DNA of 64,000 nucleotides, taken from NCBI GenBank assembly GCA_022813625.1, contig JAKLMB010000034.1, forward strand, positions 186,001 to 250,000. The letters are read 5' to 3'. A program made the position numbers and the translations under genes. The notes below the pieces were generated by a model, which saw only the letters and a list, made by a program, of their open reading frames with translations, was not told where the DNA came from and searched no databases. Shown here one piece after another: positions 48,383-58,592 of the stretch (position 1 is its first letter; each line of letters starts with the position of its first letter). The DNA comes from Aaosphaeria pasadenensis (Eukaryota > Ascomycota > Dothideomycetes > Pleosporales).

Positions 48383-48903
48383 CCTAATCACAAATTTTGA
48401 ACACATTGGAAACAAAAGTGAGTAGAAGAACAATGTTTTAATTTAAATGTCCCTAAGTACGATATTCCCCACTGTTCAATTATGATCTAGTCCAGGTTAT
48501 ATGTTACAATGACCAAAATGGGGTTCGTCATTGCGTGTCACTGTCAGTTCTCCGACATGTTTTCCGCCCTTTCACTTAGGGACTGAACTCGCAGGACGCA
48601 GGCAGCTGGCGCGAAATAGCATCAAGAGAACTTAGGTATGTAGGTATGTATATAGTACGCATAAGTATCTGTATTACCTTGCTCATTGTAGTAAGTCACA
48701 ATTTTTGCTGTACTTTTAGGGCCTGATGCAATCATGTGCGCCCAATCACTGATTAGAAAGGCATGTTGCGGGGCACATAATTAGGCATCACTATACTTAA
48801 TCTGATTCCACAGTCCACTCCGTGCCCCGCAATCTTTGCTACTAACATATCGAATTTCACACCATCCCGCACTGTGTAAGGCCTATCCAACCTTGCAGCA
48901 ATA
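48383..48903. promoter_or_regulatory. Divergent promoter region, GH1 / DUF7587-type genes
   Basis: 520 bp between two outward-facing starts. It holds a GTATGTAGGTATGTATATAG stretch near 48635-48654. No obvious CGG-pair operator was recognised. Confidence 0.4.
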
Positions 48904-50376
48904 ATGGCAGAAGATATTCAGCACTTAAACGCGACTGTTTTTCGGCCTCGTGGTAGGCTAGAAGGTCTTTCGGAATATTTTGAACGTATTCCCCATTACT
49001 TATTCCGCACCTATTCAATTCAATCTAGCGGCATCAATGACAAGAAGTACATCGCATCGGCTGCGGTAAAGTATAACTTAGATCAGAGTGATATATTACG
49101 CAGATCCTGGGAAGATGCTGCCGAGATGCTTGAGAGTCATTTGTTATGGCAGAATGGTACGGACGACAACTTGATGTCATGGACGAACTCGTTTCTCTTT
49201 GCGGCCCAACATGCTATACGTCGAGAGGCAACTGATTGGCCACCTTCCAAACCAGAGTCAATATACATTTCAATTCTGGACACCCGAAATGTCCCTCGAG
49301 GAACGTTCCTACCCGCTATCGCTTTACTTCAAGCGTACAACATTGAAAGTAAGGGCAAATTGCAACACAATTACTACTACGGCGAATATCTGTCACAGGG
49401 CGGGCTATCCAGTAACATGATCATAACTACTACGCTGAAAAAGTTGATTGAACATGGTTTGTATACGTTGTATCCTCCATTTGCCGACGTTACGGAGAGA
49501 AGCCGGCTCTTGCTCCGTGTTCTTCAGCTCCGCAAAACATTTACGGATACACCAAAAGTACCAACCAGGGAAGAAATTGAGATTGCAGAAAAGATTTCCA
49601 ACGGCTGTTGTCTCCATATTAGCATGCGTCCTGTAATCATGATGACCCTGTTGTCCCTTGAACCTCGATATCGCTTGGAGCCTAGGATTCTGGAGGCCTT
49701 CAAGAACAATTACTGGGGTAAGAAACGGCCCCAGCTCTCAGATTCTCACCCTGATGATGAATATGGGACTTTCGTGTCGGATGATAGCCTTGAATGCTAT
49801 AGGACAACGTCAGATCATGTTCCTGAGCATAGGCAATTTACCAACATGATGCATGACGTCCACGCTTATATACAACGCGAAAGACAACTCGAGCGTGCAA
49901 CTCGTGATGCAGCCAAGCCACCGAAGGGAATCGTTGACCTTATGAATTCCATGGATCAATTACATTGTACGAAATCTTAAGTGAGGATTTACAAAACAGT
50001 AGCTGACCATAGCAGTGACGCGCGATCGATTCGACGCAGATCAATCTGGTCCTGATACCTCGATTAAGCCAGAGCGAGTCGATGGCGAAGAGACGTACCA
50101 GAAGGATATGCAGGATAATAATACTGGTGTTACAGTGAAGAAGATTCTACTTTCTCCAAAGTCAAGGTTGATTGAGATGATGGAAGAGGAAGTAGAGGAA
50201 CAGCAAAGCGCTTTATACCAAATCGAAAATTGCTATGAAGAGACCAGACCTTGGTTAGTTAATCCTGTTGGTACGTACAACTGCTTACTATGGCAGTCTC
50301 GAATGTGGCCGGCGTATTAGCGAGACTTGTTTTCGTAGAAGCCATTTCGACTGGTGCACGGCGCACGAACGTATGA
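48904..50376 (+). CDS. DUF7587-type fungal protein with likely spliced C-terminus
   Basis: The first exon (48904..49966) holds the conserved part: IPHYLFRTYS near residue 30, then LRRSWEDAAEMLESHLLW, DDNLMSWTNSFLFAAQHAI and ISILDTRNVPRGTFLPAIAL. This matches the pattern I know as DUF7587, a fungal domain of unknown role, sometimes compared with ADP-ribosylation folds. Unspliced, the frame stops at 49980 (358 aa). A 49-nt intron (GTACGA..CATAGCAG, branch CTGAC) joins in phase to 50016..50270, rich in acidic and coiled segments (MMEEEVEEQQSALYQIENCYEE). A 50-nt second intron (GTACGT..TATTAG) joins 50321..50376, giving 457 aa. The first exon is firm; the two later exons are well phased but less certain. 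Confidence 0.72.
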
Positions 50377-51402
50377 TAGATGAGGATGGGGTATGCCCTC
50401 AGAATCCCTCGGACGACGCCCCGCTTTCCGTGATGCGGTGCATAGCGGTATCTTGCGGTCGGCATATCCCTCAGCCTACTAAAAAGTACGCAGCTCTAAC
50501 TATATCCCAGATAAGACCGAAGAGGAGGCATACTGGGCCGAGGTTGAAGAGAACGCAATAACAGGGGGTGCAGGATTTCGAGAGCCGGGAGAGCCTTATA
50601 TCCATTAGTGATAAGATTGACCTATAGGCGATGAAGTTGGGAAAGGCTTGTACTCGGTGCGACGACCATAGAGAAGAAAATTGTAAGAAGCCCAGATGTG
50701 TTAATGTTCCGCAAAAGGCAGAGGAAGTCACAGTGCAGACAAGTGAAGCACATATTGCAACACCAAAGTCCAAATTAGCGTTGCTCGTGCAATACTGCAA
50801 GGTGCCTTACGCCTTCTTCCTCCAGATAATACCTTAGAGGGACAGCGAGTACGAAGTAAAGCTAAGGCAGCAAAGGGGCGACGCAGTGCAGCAGCGGAGC
50901 TTAACTGTCTTACACAAATAAGAGACGCAGGCATCGCATTTATAAACAGAGTACAGCAGAAGGAGCGTATTAAAGACACTCTAGATAGTGCTTCTAAGCC
51001 TGTTTAATTAACTCTAGATATGTTATTTGTTTAGCCAATGCTTTTACACAGGAAATAATATCAATAGGTTGAATATAAGGACACTTTTAGTCTTAAAAAG
51101 AATCTATTTGTATATTAAAAGCACAGAAGCCATTTCAAGCATTAAGCCAAAGAATCTGGGCCAGGTGTACAAACTAGGCTTCGAGGAGAACTTATTAAAT
51201 ATTGAAGGGGTCTACTATGCAAGATGTGTATGGGTCCAGAATTTATGATCAACTGTCCTAGATGCGCTATGTCAAAGGCACCTTCAATTGCAATCACCCT
51301 TATAACCCTAGGCACTACTCATTCAACATAATCAACACGATTATCATTTTTTCATTGCCGCTATCATAGGTTCTTGTTCCGCCAGTACATAGATGCTATT
51401 GT
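50377..51402. other. Intergenic with a C-terminal coding remnant
   Basis: From about 50777 to 51007 (plus strand) an open frame reads SVARAILQGALRLLPPDN and later KAAKGRRSAAAELNCL and AGIAFINRVQQKERIKD before TAA at 51005-51007. It has no start codon of its own and looks like the end of a lost or mis-assembled gene, possibly from a repeat family. The rest is featureless. Confidence 0.4.
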
Positions 51403-52263
51403 TCAGAATCCGGACCATCGCTCAAAGTCACCCGAATCCACGTCAAACATATCTAGCATTCTGCCCACGCTTTGCTTTACGATATCATCCACTGATGCAG
51501 GTTTTGTGTAGAATGCGGGCACGGGTGGAAATATGATGCCGCCGTTGCTTGTAATTGTTGCCATGTTGTGCAGATGAATGCCCGTCAATGGCGTCTCGCG
51601 AGCAACAACAACGAGCTTCCTCCTCTCCTTCAAAGTAACATCCGCAGCTCTCGTGATCAAGTCATCCCCATATCCGTTGGCGACTGCACTAAGTGTCTTC
51701 ATACTGCACGGAACGATGATCATCCCTTGTGTCCGGAACGACCCACTGGATATCGATGCGGCGACATCCTGGGCGGAATATGTTTTGAACGCGAGTGCGC
51801 GAAGGTCTTTCACGGTATAGTCTGTCTCGTAGGCCAATGTGGCAGCAGCCCATTTACTGATGACTAAGTGTGTTTCGATGTTCATGCGACGGAGCGCTCG
51901 AAGTAGTTCTACTCCCAGCACGGAACCTGTTGCCCCAGTCATGGCTACAACGATACGTTTGGGCGTGGGCGTGGGCATGCGCGGCGAAGCGTGTGGACAT
52001 AGCGGCGGCAGTGATTCGTCGTTGTTGGAAAGAGTCTCTTGAGGATTTGTCCGGGTGATACTGTGATCAGCTTCGCTGGCTAAAATTCCCAGAGATTGCT
52101 CGCTGTCTTTAGAAATTTTGGTGTTAACCCCTCGGTTGAACGATGGCCACTTCGTCGGACGACTGCCGATATGTTTTGATGACTGAAAGGAGCATCTTGA
52201 GCGGACTTGCTCGACGAACCAAAATAGTGCAATGCCGCCGGAAAGGAGCAGTGCTAGCAGCAT
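51403..52263 (-). CDS. PAD1: Flavin prenyltransferase, Pad1/UbiX family
   Basis: Single exon, 286 aa. Residues 102 onward form the UbiX domain: KRIVVAMTGATGSVLGVELL (FMN-binding loop), then HLVISKWAAATL, IIVPCSMKTLSAVANGYGD, RAADVTLKERRKLVVVARET and the C-terminal MATITSNGGIIFPPVPAFY. The enzyme attaches a prenyl group to FMN to make prFMN, the cofactor for UbiD-type decarboxylases. FDC1 lies 1 kb upstream on the same strand. The N-terminal 100 residues start with a hydrophobic segment (MLLALLLSGGIALFWFVEQV), possibly a mitochondrial or membrane lead. An internal Met at residue 96 would give a bare enzyme. The promoter carries a 34-bp triple-CTCGG element shared with FDC1. Confidence 0.95.
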   Translation of the reverse strand: MLLALLLSGGIALFWFVEQVRSRCSFQSSKHIGSRPTKWPSFNRGVNTKISKDSEQSLGILASEADHSITRTNPQETLSNNDESLPPLCPHASPRMPTPTPKRIVVAMTGATGSVLGVELLRALRRMNIETHLVISKWAAATLAYETDYTVKDLRALAFKTYSAQDVAASISSGSFRTQGMIIVPCSMKTLSAVANGYGDDLITRAADVTLKERRKLVVVARETPLTGIHLHNMATITSNGGIIFPPVPAFYTKPASVDDIVKQSVGRMLDMFDVDSGDFERWSGF

Positions 52264-52513
52264 GATGTTTAAATTGTTAGCTACTTGCTACTGATTGTTT
52301 TGGTGCGAAATAATGAGGTATGCAGCAATGACAATGTGACTATAGCTGCGCGTCAAAATATATCTAATTTGTATCTACTTAAGGTCTATGAGCGACTATG
52401 TCATCGCTTTCTAATTTTGCCTGCTTTTCGAACAAGCTGGCTGATGCTCCTAACAATGGTGGTAGCGTCGGCCGACTGATTCGTACTCCTTCGGCGGTCT
52501 TGTGGCACCGGTT

Positions 52514-52547
52514 TGCTCGGCCAACTCGGTATGTTCGGAGCGCTCGA
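52514..52547. promoter_or_regulatory. Triple CTCGG element upstream of PAD1
   Basis: On the plus strand, CTCGG, CTCGG and TTCGG occur with starts at 52516, 52525 and 52534 (9-bp period), followed by CTCGA at 52543. The element lies 251-284 bp upstream of the PAD1 ATG. A block of identical length and spacing lies upstream of FDC1. CGG triplets at fixed spacing are typical of Zn2Cys6 binding sites. Confidence 0.75.
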
Positions 52548-53266
52548 AATGGGTCGATAATAGTGTCCATGGGAATGATAGGGGCGGATGGTCAGTAGCT
52601 ATGAAATTTTACGCTGGTTTCGGTGAACCAGGGTTTTGGTGTTCGGCGTTTGGCGCTGCACGTCATGGACTGCTTGTCGTGTAAGTGCCCCTTCGTTTCA
52701 TTTTCTTTTCCATGTTTCTCACTAATTTTGTTAGCTCCTTGCGTTGATAGTTCCAGTTTTTTTGTTTGTTGCCCTCATTGCTGTGCCCATTGCAAGGCTT
52801 CCGTGAAAATCATTCAAACACCGAAAAGTTGAAGTCCGCACACTGTGGTGGCATCATGATGACACCTTAGTTGTCTCTCAACCCAGGCTCGTACTCCTTA
52901 TGTGATTAAGTTTCTGGTGCCGTCAATAGTTGCTGCTGTTTTCAACTTTCAATTAGAAGAATAAGAAGTCCTAATTCACAAGCATCAGACAAAGTTTCAT
53001 ATTATCTGTTCCGCTAAGTGATGATGTGAAGGTGTAGTCATAGGTCATCGGAATTGCAATATTACATTCAATACAGCCAGCTTCAAATAACGACCCCAGA
53101 ATTCTAAAAATAATTGCATCGATTGTTTCATGAACTCTCTAGCGAACTCTATACCCTACACAAGCATAACGGAATCTAAGACAAGGCCAGACCTCCCGTC
53201 CAACACAAACCCACAATGACTATTCTCACATGATCTTCGCTTTGCCTGCTAAGTAGACAAATCTCC
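52548..53266. other. Spacer between PAD1 promoter and FDC1 3' end
   Basis: About 0.7 kb without a domain-bearing ORF. No regulator gene is present between PAD1 and FDC1, unlike in Aspergillus niger as I remember that cluster. Confidence 0.45.
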
Positions 53267-54799
53267 TCATACCCCAAAACCCATTTGCTGCCAACGATTG
53301 TTTACTTTGTCCTGGAGCTCTTGAGGATACGAGTGCGCAAAGTCAGCGAGTTCCCAGTCTTGACCGGTGGTGTATTCCACGGGCAACAGAGCGTCTGATA
53401 CCACCTTTCCGCCAGTAGTTGGAGATGCTGTTCCATGAGACATGTATGGGATAAGGGGGAATCCCATGCACTCTTGGTAAAAGGTTTCGTCCGTACCAGG
53501 CCTGCACCGTGTGGAGAACGCGAACAGTACATCCTTGAAGTTGTAGATGTCGATATCTTCCCCTACGAGCACCAGGCGATGGATGGTATAGCCAGCCTTT
53601 TCGCTGAAAACCAAGTCCCCAACTTGCTTTCGGAACACTTCCGGTGTTGTTTTCATATCCCGCAATCTTTCAGTATCGATCTTCATCGCGACCCAGGTGA
53701 CTTGAGTTTCAAATGGAGCAAAGGCCTCTTTGATTGGGAGTCCCGCGCGCTGGCATAGCTCGCAAATTTGGGCAGCGGCTAGAGATCCGATCAGAGTGTG
53801 CGTCTCGTCGGTGATGCGGCCGCAATTGGAAACTGGTAAGATAGCATCATTCCGGTGAGTAATTTTGTTGACCTTGTAACGCGGCCACTCGTGAGTGTCT
53901 CCCTTGAAGACATATCCATGCATCTCGCCAAAAGGCCCCTCAGGAGCGGTTTCGGTGATGGAAAGAGTGCCTTCGAGCACTATCTCCGCGTTCGCCGGTA
54001 TAAGAAGATTATTCGTTTCGCATTTGACAACGTCTAAAGCCTTTCCTGTCATAGCACCCACATAGGAAGCTTCCGAAACACCGTCGGGGATGGGCATACT
54101 CGATGCCATGATGGCAGCTGGGGGAACACCAAAGCAAAGGGCCCAAGGAACGTCTTTGCCAATCTTCTTCCACATCTGATGAATCTGCCAAATATGCTGT
54201 GGCTGGATGACCAGCCCAACAAGATGGTTCTTATCATTCACCATAGCGCGAGCAATTGACCAGTTAGTCCACTTTCCATCCGGTGTTTGCACAACGTGCA
54301 TGCCGTAAGTCTGGATATATCGCCCGCCATCTGCCTGATGGAGCATAGGAGCAGGTAGCTTCATGAAGTCGAACTCGCCGTCGTCCAGGATGTTTTCTTT
54401 ACAAGGACCAGTTGCGACAATTCGTGGTTCGATTGGCGCTACGCGAGCGGGTGAGACCATAAGCTCCAGAATTTCCTTCATACTCGCGGTAGGGGGAAGT
54501 CCGAGATGCCTAGCAATTCGACCATATGTCTGCTCTAGGTCGTTCCTCAAGGAAGCTGGCGCTCCGAGAATCCTCCACAGGCCATTCTTTGCGCCCTTGA
54601 CATTATTGAACAGTGGTGCCTTATCATTGGTCTCGCAGACTTTGCGGATAATTGCTCCAACCTCTAGGTGAGGATCGACTTCATCATCGATTTCAACCAA
54701 GTCGTTGTCAGCCTTCAAAGCATCCACAAAAGAACGAAAGTTCAGCTGCGGCTCTAGCTGTTCTGATGGAATGTTGATCGTTTCACTTTGTGAAGACAT
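53267..54799 (-). CDS. FDC1: Ferulic/cinnamic acid decarboxylase, Fdc1/UbiD family
   Basis: 510 aa from the ATG at 54799 (the open frame continues upstream without an ATG). [19 protein letters not shown] opens the UbiD fold. The catalytic set is visible as Arg184 in WSIARAMV, Glu287 in [10 protein letters not shown] and Glu292. [16 protein letters not shown] and [15 protein letters not shown] are typical Fdc1 segments. The enzyme uses prFMN, made by Pad1, to remove CO2 from cinnamic, ferulic, coumaric or sorbic acid by a 1,3-dipolar cycloaddition mechanism, giving styrenes. This detoxifies plant phenolics and weak-acid preservatives. Clustering with PAD1 and the shared promoter element point to co-induction. 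No targeting signal is evident. Confidence 0.96.
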   Translation of the reverse strand: MSSQSETINIPSEQLEPQLNFRSFVDALKADNDLVEIDDEVDPHLEVGAIIRKVCETNDKAPLFNNVKGAKNGLWRILGAPASLRNDLEQTYGRIARHLGLPPTASMKEILELMVSPARVAPIEPRIVATGPCKENILDDGEFDFMKLPAPMLHQADGGRYIQTYGMHVVQTPDGKWTNWSIARAMVNDKNHLVGLVIQPQHIWQIHQMWKKIGKDVPWALCFGVPPAAIMASSMPIPDGVSEASYVGAMTGKALDVVKCETNNLLIPANAEIVLEGTLSITETAPEGPFGEMHGYVFKGDTHEWPRYKVNKITHRNDAILPVSNCGRITDETHTLIGSLAAAQICELCQRAGLPIKEAFAPFETQVTWVAMKIDTERLRDMKTTPEVFRKQVGDLVFSEKAGYTIHRLVLVGEDIDIYNFKDVLFAFSTRCRPGTDETFYQECMGFPLIPYMSHGTASPTTGGKVVSDALLPVEYTTGQDWELADFAHSYPQELQDKVNNRWQQMGFGV

Positions 54800-55037
54800 G
54801 ATAAAAATTGGAAAGCTTTCTGAAGCGAGCTGGGTAGGTTGGTTGAGGAGCACGAGATATTGGTGAGGAATTGCAATATTTTAGAGCAGGGAAAGTATAT
54901 TTATACAAAGCTACTACATCATTTCTGTTATCGAAATTATCACAGAGGACTAACTGCTAGGACATTTACAGATACGGACCGTAATTGCCACGTTTGCGGA
55001 TGTGTCACTTGCGTCAATGGCGAAACCCACACATATA

Positions 55038-55118
55038 CCGAGCTCACCGAGCTCTCCGAGGCCGATTTTTTTACAATAGATAATTGCTCGGTGCACTCGG
55101 CGTGCTCGGAGTATTCGA
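55038..55118. promoter_or_regulatory. Paired triple-CTCGG arrays upstream of FDC1
   Basis: An array at 55085-55118 has CTCGG starts at 55087, 55096 and 55105 (9-bp period) followed by TTCGA at 55114. It matches the PAD1 element in length, order and spacing. A second array at about 55038-55060 carries three CCGAG cores (CTCGG on the minus strand) at 9-bp period, so the two arrays face each other. They lie about 240-320 bp upstream of the FDC1 ATG. A further CGGACCGAG follows at 55120. Confidence 0.75.
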
Positions 55119-56024
55119 GCGGACCGAGTGTTGCTTAGGATCACTAGTTCAGACTATGGTCGCTTCATTTCGGCACGATGCATATACACACTCTCCTGAT
55201 CTCAATCCGTAGACTATTACTCAACCTAGCAAATTGTTATTCTTGTGGCCGAACCTGAAGAGGAGAAGACTTTTATTCATTGCCGACATCGCGAACGACC
55301 ATTTTCAGTTCTTTGTTTTGTGGGTCCCTTAGAAGGTCAATGGCCGTAATGCGTGGAACATCAACACTTAGCTTTAGAGAACATCGTGCCACAACAGTTA
55401 TCAAAATAGCAAATATCTGGAACTACTTTCGGTAGAGGGAAGAAATGATATTTTCTCGGACTTTTGATGCCCTAGCCCCATCGTGACTGTAGTGGCGGAG
55501 GTGAAGATGATTTAGGTGACGGTGCTGGCCTTTTGTACCAACCGCCTTGCAGCCACTACCACCAATTGTGCCTGAGCTTGAAGCTTTAATCGTAAACCCT
55601 TCTTTTGATAATCAATATTTAGTTGCATGTTGTCCTTCGTCGTGCACAGTTGCATTCTCCAACGCAAAAGTCTTAACAGCGAAGACAACACAGGGCCCAG
55701 AGAGCAATGACCCGACGAACCCCAAATTGTAGACAAGATTGAGTTCGATACAAAGCAGGTGGTTGTGGATCATCATTTCAATAGAACAAGGATTCGATAC
55801 AGCTTGACTGAAGGAAAGTTTGTGTGGTACATGATCAGGGATTAGATGTTTCATTGAGATAGCCCACTCATATCATAAAAAACTGGAGGCAGTGAGAAAA
55901 GAAAGGAAGAACCTCAAGCGAATTTTAATGGCATCCAAGCAGTAACCCACATATCCATAAAACCATAATCATTTGCCTCAGGATTTGGTAGAGATATGGC
56001 CGTCATCGTTGGTCAATTTCACCA
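55119..56024. other. Intergenic, no gene seen
   Basis: 0.9 kb between the FDC1 promoter and the DUF2235 stop codon. A 74-codon frame near 55512-55736 is overlapped by frames on both strands and lacks a domain. Confidence 0.45.
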
Positions 56025-57881
56025 CTAAGTGACCGGCGTGGCCTGCGTGACCGGCGTGGCCTGCGTGACCGGCGTAGCCTGAGTGGCTGGCTGGTTGAGT
56101 TGTGGAGGAAAGAGTATTTTTGGCTCCTTTGCATCACTAATTAGTGGACGCAAGATGTCCCCGAGTGCCACGTTGATATAGGCATTTTTGGCCTTGCCTC
56201 TTTCTCTCACTTGATCAAGAACATCGTTCCAGTCAGAATTACCATTCTCGGATTGGTCAGCATTAAACCACTGGTTCAATAAATTCTCTTCCAGGGGTGT
56301 GAAGTTTTCTTCGCGAAGAGTGGTTCTTGTTTCGTTGCCGTTCTTTCGGCTCAAATGCCAGGTGACAGCATCGTCAACAATCTTTGTCTTGTACTTTGCA
56401 AGAGCAGGGCACGTCCTTAGGCGAGTACCCAATAGGATACGGACGGTAAAGTGAATGGTTTCATTCGTGCTGACAGGCTCATTTTTGGGAACCTTTCGAA
56501 CCCCATCTTCTGTGATGAGGTATCGCTTGGGTCTTCTTTGCTTTGAGCCTGCAAGCAGGAAGACCCCTCGCATTGAATTTCGGACTACGCCTATGAAACC
56601 AGAGTCAGCCGCCCATCGCATTGAAATAATCGTTAATAAAGCAATACTAGGAACGAGTTACCTTTGGTCGGAGATACAACCTCTCGAACGAATTCACGAG
56701 CAAGGGGTGTATTGACGAATTTAGAATACAGAGTGACGCCCTCGAGCTTGATCGCAAATGCTGTGCCCAATCCACTTTTTGCAGTTTCCAACTCAAGCCC
56801 GTATAGATAGACTCCAACTCTGGCAGTTACAGCCCAGTCCGGGCGAGCCAGGGTGCTATTAGACATGGACTGCTGCAAATTCTCCAAATTGAAGCTGAGA
56901 TAAGGATGGAGCTGAGATATCATCCATATCAAAGTGATATTTGCAAGGCCCGCGTCTTCGTTTCCGCCTCCAACATCGCTGTGGGCTCCCAGGAACCAGC
57001 ATTGTTTCAAGATCTGGTTCGAGCCTCTCGGTGGAGCTTCCCATACCGTGGGCTGGAAATGCCTCCGGTTTTCGTTCAATGCGAGTGCTTGAATCGCAAT
57101 GTCAATGTTTTCGCACAAGGTCGAGTTGACATGACGTAGCTTTTCTGGGATGCGTTGTGGGACTGGCCAAGGCACAGGAAAGCCCAGGCTTCCAACTGTA
57201 TCCCATACTGCACATACTCTGACTCTCACATTTGGCAAGAGACAACCCTTCTCAAGGATCTCTTCGCAAGACTTGCGCAATTCAGTCTTAGGGTCAATCG
57301 TGATACCGCCAACGACCTCGAAAGGTTGATTCCTCTTCCAGAGATTGTAAAGTCTCAGCAGATACTTCAGGCCATTCTTTGTCAAAAGACCGATATCATT
57401 TATCAAGGATGCAACGCTCCGAACTGTGAATGCTCCTCGTGAAAATCCGATCAATATTATCTCGTCGGATGCACTCGTGTAGTTATGAGATATGAATGTA
57501 TAGGCTTCTCGAATATCTGTCGAAATGCCTGCAGGTGGACGTTAAACAGTCAGAGATATTTTGTGCATTTTCTAAATGAGCCTTTACGGGGGAATCCCTA
57601 CCTCTTCCTGTCATTCCGTCAATCACATTCCCCAATCCCATAGTGCCAGATCCAATTCCAACTTGGTATGAGAGAATTTGTGGGACGCCATCATCGCCAA
57701 CTGCTTTGATCAATCGTGAAATCCGGGAAACGTTTGTAATTGGAGACTCTGTGCTGATACTGTCATTCCATGTACCGTCGCAGCAGACTACCAGGCGTCT
57801 CTGTGCTCTCACATAAGTCGGCTGGTTGTCGTTTCCGTTGCTGGCGTCCGATGCAGTGCCAATTCGATCAGGATCATTCAT
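56025..57881 (-). CDS. DUF2235 alpha/beta hydrolase (Tle1-like)
   Basis: Three exons, 57881..57602, 57528..56662 and 56590..56025 (introns 73 and 71 nt), give 570 aa. The N-terminus RRLVVCCDGTWND and the nucleophile elbow IIGFSRGAF-type sequence (ILIGFSRGAFTVRS, Ser123) define DUF2235, with further family blocks VRVCAVWDTVGSLG, ALALNENRRHFQPTVW and WFLGAHSDVGGG (catalytic Asp/His region). Bacterial relatives are phospholipase effectors; the fungal proteins are uncharacterised. The C-terminus ends in three copies of QATPVT encoded by an 18-bp minisatellite. ATG 57881 is the first in frame. The hydrophobic cytosolic-type sequence gives no clear signal peptide. Confidence 0.92.
56028..56085 (-). 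repeat. 18-bp minisatellite at the end of the DUF2235 gene
   Basis: Three 18-bp units (plus-strand GTGACCGGCGTGGCCTGC, the last diverged) run to the stop codon. They encode (QATPVT)3 in frame. Unit number is likely variable between strains. Confidence 0.88.
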
Positions 57882-58592
57882 GATGGGACTGTGACTTCTC
57901 TCACAAGCAAGTTTGGAATGCAAACAGGTGTACGTGACAAGGCTGAAAAAAACAGACCTATGAAATATCGGCTGGTTATGCCGATAAATCTATACTAGGC
58001 TGCTGGGATGGGTGGAAAGAGGAGGCTCGAGAAACCTCAATCGATATAGCTGATCGAAGACTTTGCGAACATTCAAATCTGAGGCATGGCTATAGCTGCC
58101 CAAATGAAATCGTAACATTGTGATGAAAAAGCTCGATCAGGCTGAAATGTGGCTGGAGAGGGGCAGCTGAGGCGGAAATCATGTGGTCCGTCGGATGTTC
58201 TTCCGCTGTCTCCTGCCGACGCCACCATTTCATGAGCTGAAGAATACTGCACAGTATTTTGCTTTTGTGCAAGAAGAGGCAGTCATGGTGCCATCTAATA
58301 GCATAAAGGTGCACTGTTAAGGGGTCTCACAGCATGCTCGTGCCGGCGCATACTGATCGTCACGCCGACTTTATCGCCCAGGTGGATGTCACACACGTCG
58401 TGTCCGATGGCAACTCTATCGCTTGAAAGTATGAGGAACGAGCTATGCCAATAGTCACGTGACGAGATAGTGTATCGCATTGGAGAAGCGCGCGGAGCTT
58501 TTGAGCTCCTTATGCTTCGAGTCAATGTCCAGAACGCCTCTATAGCAAGGTAGAAACGTTGATGACGCGCGTCACTCGGTAGAAAGACACCC
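57882..58592. other. Promoter region of the DUF2235 gene and 3' end of the regulator
   Basis: About 0.7 kb with short chance ORFs only. Confidence 0.45.

Noticed and set aside
55085..55118. CTCGG array as a remnant of a transposon terminal repeat
   Set aside because: The matching element at PAD1 shares only cores and spacing, not the spacer bases, and no target-site duplication is visible. This fits binding sites better than a mobile-element end.
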